DNA from: an uncultured Bacteroidales bacterium
GTDB lineage: Bacteria; Bacteroidota; Bacteroidia; Bacteroidales; UBA932
Assembly (NCBI GenBank): GCA_946406095.1
Contig: CAMJJO010000014.1
Coordinates: 1 to 22,986 of the forward strand
Length of the DNA: 22,986 bases
Reading direction: 5' to 3'
The position numbers and the translations under genes were made by a program. The notes below the pieces were generated by a model. It ran no database searches and was not told the DNA's origin. It saw only the letters and a list, made by a program, of their open reading frames with translations. Positions 7,615-14,374 of this stretch are shown here, one piece after another. The first letter of the stretch is position 1. Each line of letters starts with the position of its first letter.

Positions 7615-8223
7615 ATGAAATGCGTTTTGGTGCATATGAGCAGCCTATTTTACGACGAAAACTGGTCGCCGGAGGGAGCCATTTCGCTCGACCTCAGAAA
7701 TCTGGAGGGCACCACCTGCTATTGTGACGCATCAGCCGAAGCGATAATTGCCGAAGCATTCAAATCATTGCCGCTCAACGCATTGCACTGGATAGACGGG
7801 GGTGATTACCACTATCTGAGCGATATTTGGATGAGACGTCTGGAGGCGCCTGCAAGACTGGTTTTGTTCGACAATCACCCGGACGACCAGGAACCTGCAT
7901 TCGAAGGTGGCATTCTATCGTGTGGCGGCTGGGTAGCCCATACCAGACGCACAAATCCCATGGTAAGGGACGATTCGGAACGAATATGGCTTAGCATAGA
8001 CCTGGATTATCTGTCCAGAGATTTCGCCAGAACAAACTGGGATCAGGGAAACGCCAGCATTCAGGACCTTTTTGAAGGTATCACGACCGCGATCGAAGGG
8101 AAGAAATTGGCAGGTGTGGATATTTGCGGAGGAATCACGGCCGCCCAGGGTGCTCGCGCAGAGGATTATGCCATAAATCTGAAAACCAGAAAGGCCCTCC
8201 AGGAATTCTTTACAAGACTTTAG
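7615..8223 (+). CDS. Compact arginase/ureohydrolase-fold protein
   Basis: A 202-residue protein whose motifs resemble the metal-binding strands of the arginase/deacetylase (ureohydrolase) superfamily: DGGDYHY at 61-67 (compare GGDH), DNHPD at 86-90 (compare DAHxD), SIDLDYLS at 127-134 (compare DxDxxDP) and GVDICGG at 167-173. It is about 100 residues shorter than arginase or agmatinase, and the GGDH histidine is displaced by one (GGDYH), so it may belong to a UPF0489-like branch rather than be a true ureohydrolase. The ATG at 7615 is chosen; a TTG at 7606 overlaps the promoter box. The predicted transcript would begin at or next to this ATG. The 3' end overlaps the convergent LytTR gene by 14 bp. 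The substrate is unknown. Confidence 0.72.
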   Translation: MKCVLVHMSSLFYDENWSPEGAISLDLRNLEGTTCYCDASAEAIIAEAFKSLPLNALHWIDGGDYHYLSDIWMRRLEAPARLVLFDNHPDDQEPAFEGGILSCGGWVAHTRRTNPMVRDDSERIWLSIDLDYLSRDFARTNWDQGNASIQDLFEGITTAIEGKKLAGVDICGGITAAQGARAEDYAINLKTRKALQEFFTRL

Positions 8224-9025
8224 CCAGAACGTCGTAATACTTCTTGGACACAGGAATGCTGGGAAGCCCTGCTTCGTCCAGCTCCGCATATACAATTCCG
8301 CCGGTCTCCTTTCTCAAGACGGTCAAATGGGCTGGATTGACGTAGAATGAACGCTGACAGCGTATGAATCCGTATTTCGAAGCAGTCTCCTCGAGGGAAG
8401 CCATAGTCGCCCTGAGTTCATATTTCTTCACCTTGCCGCTCTCGGTATAATTGATATTGACATAGTTTTCCCGGGCTTCGATGAACAGTACGGCATATGG
8501 AGAAATGATCAATTTAGGCCTCTGGTAAATATCGAGGAAACGAATCAGGGACGTATCACCAGCCTCTTTGGCGGCATTCTCTTTCTCCCTTTCTTTATGA
8601 GCCGCTATCGTATATGACAGAGTGAGGATAGTATATGGGAAAATATACATGAGGTAGCACATCCCCGTCGTGTTCATGAGCATATTCAGATAATGTTGTT
8701 CCTGATCCTCGAGGGATAGGAACAAGGCAACAAAGCATGCCACCACCATCACTTCTCCCATACACCAGATTATATAATGCGCCCAGGTAAAATGACGGAT
8801 GCCCTTCATGTAATGAAAAGCAACTCTCAGGCAGCATTGAAGAACGACGGCAATAGCAAAACAGATAGAAAGATTGAATGCAAAACTGTCCCTTCCCATA
8901 TCCAGATACTGGCTCAATCTGAATGGTTCGTATAGCAGGATGAAGACGAAACAAAAGAAGGGGCAGAGAAACATATGGACAATCTGCGTTCCCCAACGGA
9001 AGAATATCTTAGGAAGTGTATGCAT
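8210..9025 (-). CDS. Membrane-anchored LytTR-domain transcriptional regulator
   Basis: A 271-residue protein with four hydrophobic helices in the N-terminal half (roughly residues 17-35, 48-70, 82-104 and 118-141), a short charged linker (AAHKEREKENAAKEAG) and a C-terminal LytTR DNA-binding domain from about 172 to the end. The domain shows the typical IEARENYVNINY strand and FIRCQRSFYVNPAHL segment. LytTR domains bind direct repeats spaced near two helical turns. There is no receiver domain and no partner histidine kinase nearby, so sensing is probably through the membrane part, as in other Bacteroidetes membrane-LytTR proteins. Its upstream region holds a promoter embedded in a phased repeat ladder, which suggests autoregulation. 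The inducing signal and targets are unknown. Confidence 0.87.
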   Translation of the reverse strand: MHTLPKIFFRWGTQIVHMFLCPFFCFVFILLYEPFRLSQYLDMGRDSFAFNLSICFAIAVVLQCCLRVAFHYMKGIRHFTWAHYIIWCMGEVMVVACFVALFLSLEDQEQHYLNMLMNTTGMCYLMYIFPYTILTLSYTIAAHKEREKENAAKEAGDTSLIRFLDIYQRPKLIISPYAVLFIEARENYVNINYTESGKVKKYELRATMASLEETASKYGFIRCQRSFYVNPAHLTVLRKETGGIVYAELDEAGLPSIPVSKKYYDVLAKVL

Positions 9026-9047
9026 TCTATCACTGTTTTAACTGTGA

Positions 9048-9079
9048 CAAAGTTACAATAATTATTCATTTCGTCACAA
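9048..9079 (-). promoter_or_regulatory. Promoter of the LytTR regulator gene
   Basis: On the minus strand TAACTTTG (9055-9048) matches the Bacteroidetes -7 element TAnnTTTG exactly, with a TTG at 9079-9077 placed 21 nt upstream as the -33 element. Transcription would start near 9041, giving a leader of roughly 16 nt before the ATG at 9025. The -33 TTG lies within one of the repeats listed separately. Confidence 0.65.
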
Positions 9080-9133
9080 TATATTTGTTTTTATCACCAA
9101 AACAGCAATTTCATCACAATCATTCGTCACCAA
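9050..9133. repeat. Phased direct repeats upstream of the LytTR gene (candidate regulator sites)
   Basis: Repeats of the form T-C/T-R-TCAC-M-A-W on the plus strand start at 9071 (TCGTCACAAT), 9091 (TTATCACCAA), 9111 (TCATCACAAT) and 9124 (TCGTCACCAA), with a degenerate copy at 9050 (AAGTTACAAT). Start-to-start spacings are 21, 20, 20 and 13 nt. The near two-turn period puts most copies on one DNA face, as known for LytTR-binding direct repeats. The copies at 9091 and beyond lie just upstream of the predicted -33 element of the LytTR gene, an activator-like position. Confidence 0.6.
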
Positions 9134-9166
9134 TCAACTTTTATTTTTTCTGCCGGAAAAAGGGCG

Positions 9167-9260
9167 CATCTTTGTATTGCAAAATGCTACTGACCCTAAA
9201 CTTAAAGTGATTATATCAGAAATGAAGCCCCGCCACAAGTGATTGCCGCGGGGCTTCGGT
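9167..9260 (+). ncRNA. Candidate small transcript divergent from the LytTR gene
   Basis: CATCTTTG (9167-9174) is one base from the TAnnTTTG promoter box on the plus strand. A transcript starting near 9181 would run about 80 nt into the hairpin at 9224-9257, which is followed on this strand by a short T-rich stretch. It includes a nine-codon frame (9184-9210, MLLTLNLK plus stop) with four leucine codons. No gene follows on this strand. No clear -33 element is seen, so this is a hypothesis. Confidence 0.3.
9224..9257. terminator. Hairpin terminator between trpB2 and the LytTR gene
   Basis: The perfect 10-bp arms GAAGCCCCGC (9224-9233) and GCGGGGCTTC (9248-9257) enclose a 14-nt loop. It lies 19 nt past the trpB2 stop and probably ends that minus-strand transcript, although the following T-run is better on the plus strand (GGTTTATATT). 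Confidence 0.65.
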
Positions 9261-9276
9261 TTATATTAGCGTCAGA

Positions 9277-10641
9277 TTATTTATTCAGGTCGTCTGCACT
9301 CTTGATAAACTTCTTGAGATCTTCATCGGAAACGTGATAATTCTGCATTTCACCAGAGAAATAACTGTCGTATGCAGCCATATCCACGAAACCATGACCG
9401 GACAGATTGAACAGGATTGTCTTTGCCTCACCGGTTTCCTTGCATTTGAGCGCTTCGTTAATCGTCGCTGCAATTGCGTGGCAGGATTCGGGAGCAGGGA
9501 TGATACCTTCCGTCTGGGCAAACAGGACTCCAGCTGCGAAAGAATCTTTCTGCTCGATATCGACAGCCTCCATATAGCCGTCCTTCATAAGCTGGGAAAG
9601 GATAACCCCGGCACCATGGTAACGAAGGCCTCCTGCATGTATGGATGCCGGCTTGAAAGTATGCCCGAGAGTGAACATCGGGAGCAGCGGGGTCATTCCG
9701 GCCTCATCCCCGAAGTCATATTCGAACTTGCCTTTGGTGAGTTTAGGGCAGGAGCAGGGCTCCGCAGCTATGAAGCGAGTTTTCTTTCCTTCCTGGATAT
9801 TGTGACGCATGAAAGGATATGCAATACCCGAGAAGTTGGAGCCGCCGCCGAAGCAGGCAATCACGATGTCGGGATACTCCCCTGCCAGGGCCATCTGCTT
9901 TTCGGCCTCAAGGCCTATGATACTTTGATGCAGGCAGACATGGTTCAGCACAGAGCCGAGAGCATATTTGCAATTTGGAGTAGACACTGCCAATTCGATG
10001 GCTTCGGATATGGCGCAACCCAAAGAGCCCTGATCATTGGGGTTCTTGGTTATTATATCCTTCCCGGCACGCGTGCTCATCGAAGGTGAAGGGGTGATGG
10101 CTGCGCCGAAAGTCTGCATGATCGAGCGCCTGTAAGGCTTCTGCTCATAGCTTACCTTAACCATATATACAGCGCAGTCAATGCCGAACTTTTTGGTGGC
10201 ATAGCTGAGAGCACCGCCCCACTGGCCTGCACCCGTCTCAGTAGTAAGATTGGTGATACCCTGTTCCTTGGCATAATAGGCCTGGGCAATGGCGGAGTTA
10301 AGTTTATGGCTGCCGGCAGGGCTGACGCTTTCGTTCTTGAAATAGATATGGGCGGGAGTGCCAAGCGCTTTTTCCAGTTCATAAGCACGCACCAGCGGAG
10401 TGCATCGATATGCGGCATACTGCTCGCGTACTTCTTCCGGGATAGGAATCCACTCATCGGTCTGATTCAGTTCCTGGTCGGCGCATGCCTTGCAGAAAAT
10501 CGGATACAGGTCCTCGGCCTTGAGGGGCTGATGCGTACCTGGATGGAGGAAAGGCAGCGGCTTATTGGGCATAATAGCCTGAATGTTGAAAAAATGGGTG
10601 GGAATCTCAGATTCCGGAAGCAAGAACTTTTTCTGTTTCAT
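9277..10641 (-). CDS. trpB: Tryptophan synthase beta chain, TrpB2 type
   Basis: PLP enzyme that joins indole and serine to make tryptophan. Length (454 residues) and the N-terminal extension (IPTHFFNIQAIMPNKPLPFLHPGTHQPL) mark the TrpB2 class rather than the shorter TrpB1. The PLP lysine is Lys113 in SPAGSHKLNSA, the catalytic Glu is in TTETGAGQWG near 135, and the phosphate loop is CFGGGSNFSG near residue 290. TrpB2 proteins often work without TrpA, and no trpA or other trp gene is adjacent. The gene is alone in its transcript, preceded by a leader peptide and attenuator at 10677-10792 and followed by a hairpin at 9224-9257. It may salvage indole or act with a distant TrpA. The family call is strong. 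Confidence 0.95.
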   Translation of the reverse strand: MKQKKFLLPESEIPTHFFNIQAIMPNKPLPFLHPGTHQPLKAEDLYPIFCKACADQELNQTDEWIPIPEEVREQYAAYRCTPLVRAYELEKALGTPAHIYFKNESVSPAGSHKLNSAIAQAYYAKEQGITNLTTETGAGQWGGALSYATKKFGIDCAVYMVKVSYEQKPYRRSIMQTFGAAITPSPSMSTRAGKDIITKNPNDQGSLGCAISEAIELAVSTPNCKYALGSVLNHVCLHQSIIGLEAEKQMALAGEYPDIVIACFGGGSNFSGIAYPFMRHNIQEGKKTRFIAAEPCSCPKLTKGKFEYDFGDEAGMTPLLPMFTLGHTFKPASIHAGGLRYHGAGVILSQLMKDGYMEAVDIEQKDSFAAGVLFAQTEGIIPAPESCHAIAATINEALKCKETGEAKTILFNLSGHGFVDMAAYDSYFSGEMQNYHVSDEDLKKFIKSADDLNK

Positions 10642-10676
10642 AACATATAATAATTAATAGTTGATATTTCTTATAC

Positions 10677-10760
10677 AAAAAAGCAGCATATCGTAAGTCC
10701 GATATGCTGCTTGACTCCTATATACACGGCAATGGAACTTACGACTTTTTGAGTTGTAAG
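10677..10760 (-). promoter_or_regulatory. trp attenuator (pause hairpin, anti-terminator, terminator)
   Basis: Read on the minus strand. Segments 1 and 2 (CTTACAACT at 10760-10752 with AGTCGTAAG at 10746-10738) form a hairpin with one mismatch. Segment 2 also matches the 10 nt GGACTTACGA at 10700-10691, through TCGTAAGTTCC (10744-10734) with one bulge. The terminator is a perfect 13-bp stem, AAGCAGCATATCG (10712-10700) with its complement (10693-10681), running into six T residues (10682-10677). The first two pairings exclude each other because they share seven bases of segment 2. The anti-terminator covers the loop and only the top of the terminator stem, so its action may depend on folding order. 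Confidence 0.85.
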
Positions 10761-10792
10761 CGCCACCACCAGATATTTGCGTTGTTCATCAT
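10739..10792 (-). CDS. trpL: trp leader peptide
   Basis: A 17-codon frame beginning ATG ATG that encodes MMNNANIWWWRLQLKKS and stops at TAA (10741-10739). Three consecutive TGG codons lie at 10771-10763. In trp attenuation the ribosome stalls at such codons when charged tRNA-Trp is scarce. A stall here would cover segment 1 (10760-10752) of the adjacent hairpin set and free segment 2. A ribosome that reaches the stop codon would cover segment 2 and allow the terminator to form. The start codon lies only 8 or 11 nt after the promoter box, so the 5' leader is minimal. Which of the two ATGs is used is unclear. Confidence 0.85.
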   Translation of the reverse strand: MMNNANIWWWRLQLKKS

Positions 10793-10799
10793 TCTTTTG

Positions 10800-10830
10800 C
10801 AAATAAAGAAATTAGTTTTTTTATATGCAA
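10800..10830 (-). promoter_or_regulatory. Promoter of the trpL-trpB2 transcript
   Basis: On the minus strand TTG (10830-10828) is followed after 20 nt by TTTATTTG (10807-10800), which matches TAnnTTTG except at the second base. The start of transcription would fall near 10793, at or just before the leader-peptide ATG. The promoter sits just downstream of the nuclease gene stop at 10850. Confidence 0.6.
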
Positions 10831-10849
10831 GAAAATAATTAAAAAAATA

Positions 10850-12100
10850 TCACAATCCCCAATCGGAGGCAGAAAAACTGCTTTTGGGGGCATTGGGGAC
10901 ATTCGGGAAATATGTAAATCCGGTGATTTCCTCAAGGTCCTTGACGCTCATCATTTCTTTGCTGCTGACCTTCTGCCCCTTAAGCGAGTTCGTGTGGGCG
11001 CGGACGAATGCGGCACATTTGAGTTCCGATGCGCTGCAATCCTTCAGGGCCTTGCCGGTGTTGCCACTCTTCGTGCGCAGCAACAGATAATAGAACATCG
11101 TAGGGAACCCTACGTCGTTCCGGCCGCCGAAACTGATAGTCTGAGGAGAAACCTTATTGCCGTATCCATCCGTAAACTCCTTGAAATAGCATCCTATAAC
11201 TATATACAAGGTATCGGAGCAGACCTGTTTGTCCACCCAGTCTTCCAACGTGTTCCAACCACCGCCACCGGTGTTGAAGCCGGAAGAAAGCTGGGGTGCG
11301 ATATTTGGATAGAAGAACACATCCCTGTTCGTGGCGGCAGAACAGGTCCGTTCGGCAGATCCGAGCATATGTCCTTTATTGCAACCGCCTCCGGTGGAAG
11401 TCGAATTGTACTGCAGATTGGCTGGAATCGCCGCATCCACCCTGTAGGAATCGTTCCTACCACTGTTGCCGACATACATCGAATGCCGAGGAGCGGCCAC
11501 CCAATAAGGGCAATGCTGACTTGCGCTGAAACAAACGGTATAGTTGCGGGCGGTCTTGCCTCCGGGCCCCTTTTCGCCACCTGCACACATATGCCAGGCA
11601 TAGTAGTAATCGGAATTGCCGGAATCGCTCAGATATGCGCCATCCTCTTTTAAACGCATTACCGGCAGTTCATACCATCCAGGCTGCGAGAACGCGGCTG
11701 GTTTATCCTCCTCCCTGGGAGTCTTGAAGGAACGGACCTCGCCGAAGCGATAAGCCCCCGCTCCATCTTTCCAGAAGAGTGCATAAGCCCTATAATAATA
11801 GGTAACGTCGTCATTCAGGCCTTCAAGGGATGCGGAAAAAGAACCATTGCCAGCAGATAAGATATCGCTGGACTGTAGAGTATTCGAGAGCTTATCGGAA
11901 GAAAAGCCCCATTCAAAACCCACTTCGCGCGGAGCCTGGGCAAAACCATCCAAAGAACCCTCCAAAACTGCGGTAGAGGCACTCACACTGGATGCATCAC
12001 CGGTTATCACCTGACCTTTGTACTCCGTATCGGCAGGCGTACATCTGCAAGCGGAGAACACTGCGAGCACAAGACTCAATACAATCAAATTCTTTTTCAT
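10850..12100 (-). CDS. Secreted DNA/RNA non-specific endonuclease, lipoprotein
   Basis: A 416-residue protein with a lipoprotein signal (LAVFSAC, Cys18). Residues about 28-127 look like a fibronectin-III-type beta domain (ITGDASSVSASTAVLEGSL to VTYYYRAYALF). The rest resembles the NUC1/Serratia-type ββα-metal nuclease domain: the catalytic His244 sits in NKGHMLGS, where the classical motif is DRGH, and the metal-ligand Asn266 lies in PNIAPQ. The domain also has several cysteines (for example 190, 197, 240, 253), some of which may form disulphides. Likely role: extracellular or periplasmic nucleic-acid degradation for nutrition. The ATG overlaps the GH3 gene stop as ATGA, making this the last gene of the yidC-containing operon. 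The D-to-N change in the motif leaves activity to be confirmed. Confidence 0.85.
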   Translation of the reverse strand: MKKNLIVLSLVLAVFSACRCTPADTEYKGQVITGDASSVSASTAVLEGSLDGFAQAPREVGFEWGFSSDKLSNTLQSSDILSAGNGSFSASLEGLNDDVTYYYRAYALFWKDGAGAYRFGEVRSFKTPREEDKPAAFSQPGWYELPVMRLKEDGAYLSDSGNSDYYYAWHMCAGGEKGPGGKTARNYTVCFSASQHCPYWVAAPRHSMYVGNSGRNDSYRVDAAIPANLQYNSTSTGGGCNKGHMLGSAERTCSAATNRDVFFYPNIAPQLSSGFNTGGGGWNTLEDWVDKQVCSDTLYIVIGCYFKEFTDGYGNKVSPQTISFGGRNDVGFPTMFYYLLLRTKSGNTGKALKDCSASELKCAAFVRAHTNSLKGQKVSSKEMMSVKDLEEITGFTYFPNVPNAPKSSFSASDWGL

Positions 12101-14370
12101 TTAACTGTTGTTTCTACACAATCCGCATAACAAGAACAAGGGCCGGAGGAAAAACGGAAGGCGCCCTTCTCCAAATGCCATTTTCCGTCTTGACCGACGA
12201 ATGCAAGTTCGTCTGCAGGGACGCTCATGCGCACCGTTTTGCTCTCGCCCGGAAGCAGATCGACCTTGGTGAAGGCACGCAGTCTCCGCACATCGGGGAC
12301 CATGCTAGCCACAATATCGCTGCTGTATAGAAGCACTGCTTCCTTGCCGGCTATTGATCCGGTATTGGTAACTGTCACTTCGAAATCAAGCATATCGCCA
12401 GATTTGAACTCCGACTTGCTGCATTTGAAATCCGAATACCCGAAGGTGGTGTAGCTGAGACCAAAGCCGAACGGCCACTGGACGTCCATCACAGCATCGT
12501 AGTTGTACTCCCCTTCCATTGTTTCTACATTCTCGGATACCTTATAGTCGTAGGTGTGCAGCGCGTTGACATGTTTTGGATAAGTGAACGGAAGCTTTCC
12601 GCTGAAGTTCGCATCACCTGCAAGCAGTTCGGCAAGGGCGTCGCTGCCATAATTACTCGGGAGCATCACATCCACGACAGCATTTGCAAGAGGCTCCACA
12701 TCGCCGATCACGCGCGGGCGGCCTTCATTAAGAACAAGTACGACAGGCTTCCCCGTAGAGGCCACTGCTTTAAGAAGATCTTTCTGATTGGTGGAAAGGT
12801 TCAGGTCATCCATATTGCCCGGTGTCTCGCAATAACTGTTTTCGCCGAGGCAGAGCACAACGACATCCACTCCACGGGCCGCAGCGACTACTGAAGGGAT
12901 ATTGATGTCGAGTTCTTTCTGCCACTCATAGCGTGACTGATCGAACTCGATTCCAGAAACGCATTTCACCTTATCCCTGCCAAACTTCAAGGCCAGGGCT
13001 TCGGAGATGGTATTGAACCTGTCCACATAGGCAGGATCATCCGTTCCCTGCCAAGTGTATGTCCAGCCACCGCTGAGAGTCCGCATAGAATTGGCGCAGG
13101 GGCCGGCAACCAGTATACGGGATCCTTTATTTATAGGAAGGATGCCATCATTCTTCAGCAACACCTCACTCTCGAGGGCCGCCTGATAAGCCATAGCCTC
13201 GAATTCCGGACCTGCGAACTTGTCGAACGCAGTTGTACTCCAGGTGGGATTGTCGAACAGGCCGAGCCTGTATTTTAGACGAAGGATACGGCGCACGGCA
13301 TCATCTATCCTGCTCATGGGTATCAGTTTCTCCTGCACCGCAGCCTTGAGATCCACACAGCATAGAGTGTCGTAAGGTTCCATCACCATGTCGATTCCGG
13401 CATTGATTGCCTGTGCGAGAGCCTCCTTGCGGTCTGCAGCAATGTGCTCGCGGGTAAAGAGGTTGTTGACGTCCGCCCAGTCAGTCACCAACATGCCATC
13501 CCAATTCAGGCCTTCCTTGAGCCAGTCGGTGAGCAGCATCTTGCTGGCATGGACCGGCATCCCGTTCACGCTGGCAGAGTTCACCATCACGCTGAGCGCC
13601 CCTGCTTCGATGCACTCCTTGAATGGGCGGAAATACTTCTCACGCATGTCATGCACGGCAAGGATGGCCGGAGTACGGTCTTTGCCACTGAAGGGAGCTC
13701 CGTAAGCCATATAGTGCTTGAGGCAAGCCGCCACACCCTCTTCCTGGATCGCCCTGGTCTCGGCAACGGCCATTTCAGACTGCACCAGGCAGTCCTCGCC
13801 GAAACTCTCCCATGCACGGGACCAACGAGGGTCGCGTCCCAGGTCCATCACCGGAGAGAAAGTCCAGGGGCACATGGCGGCGCGGGTCTCATAAGCGAGC
13901 ACATGGCCCAGATTTGTTGCATGCCGAGTGTCAAAAGTGGCGGCGATGTTGATTTCCTGCGGGAACAATGTGCCTTCGGCAAGATAAGTCGCCCCGTGAA
14001 TCATGTCCAGCCCGTAAATCATAGGGATGCCGATGTATTTCATCGATGCATCCTGCAGGCCCGAGATAAGTTCGGCAGTATACTCCCTGCTCTGAGCTTC
14101 TCCTTTATATACATTAAGGATAGAGCCTATCTTCCATCGGCCGAACACTCTTTCCATCTTCGCCTCGTCCAGTCCATCATTGTTTACTACGAGGTCGATG
14201 TTCAGTTGGACCATCTGGCCAATCTTGGTGTCCAGGTCCATTCCTTTCAGGGTCTTTTCGACCCTGGCTTCAAGGGCTTTGTCTTCAGGAATCGCAGGCT
14301 TTACACCCGTCTTGCAAGAAACAAGGGCGGACAAAAGGCAAGCCATCGATACTAAACGGGATGTCTTCAT
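12097..14370 (-). CDS. Glycoside hydrolase family 3 beta-glucosidase-like lipoprotein
   Basis: A family 3 glycosidase of 757 residues, probably an exo-acting beta-glucosidase or related enzyme exported as a lipoprotein (ALVSC, Cys19). The ATG at 14370 is chosen because it starts this signal peptide; a TTG eight codons upstream would not. Domain order: GH3 N-terminal barrel with DPRWSRAWESFGED and CLKHYMAYG, catalytic nucleophile Asp297 in LVTDWAD, GH3 C-terminal domain (LLKNDGILPINKGSRILVAGP onward) and a fibronectin-III-like domain with FEVTVTNTGSIAGKEAVLLY. WPFGFGLSYTTF before the last domain is also typical of this family. It lies 4 nt after the YggS-type gene and overlaps the nuclease gene by 4 nt. 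The sugar specificity cannot be read from the sequence. Confidence 0.93.
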   Translation of the reverse strand: MKTSRLVSMACLLSALVSCKTGVKPAIPEDKALEARVEKTLKGMDLDTKIGQMVQLNIDLVVNNDGLDEAKMERVFGRWKIGSILNVYKGEAQSREYTAELISGLQDASMKYIGIPMIYGLDMIHGATYLAEGTLFPQEINIAATFDTRHATNLGHVLAYETRAAMCPWTFSPVMDLGRDPRWSRAWESFGEDCLVQSEMAVAETRAIQEEGVAACLKHYMAYGAPFSGKDRTPAILAVHDMREKYFRPFKECIEAGALSVMVNSASVNGMPVHASKMLLTDWLKEGLNWDGMLVTDWADVNNLFTREHIAADRKEALAQAINAGIDMVMEPYDTLCCVDLKAAVQEKLIPMSRIDDAVRRILRLKYRLGLFDNPTWSTTAFDKFAGPEFEAMAYQAALESEVLLKNDGILPINKGSRILVAGPCANSMRTLSGGWTYTWQGTDDPAYVDRFNTISEALALKFGRDKVKCVSGIEFDQSRYEWQKELDINIPSVVAAARGVDVVVLCLGENSYCETPGNMDDLNLSTNQKDLLKAVASTGKPVVLVLNEGRPRVIGDVEPLANAVVDVMLPSNYGSDALAELLAGDANFSGKLPFTYPKHVNALHTYDYKVSENVETMEGEYNYDAVMDVQWPFGFGLSYTTFGYSDFKCSKSEFKSGDMLDFEVTVTNTGSIAGKEAVLLYSSDIVASMVPDVRRLRAFTKVDLLPGESKTVRMSVPADELAFVGQDGKWHLEKGAFRFSSGPCSCYADCVETTVK

Positions 14371-14374
14371 ATGA

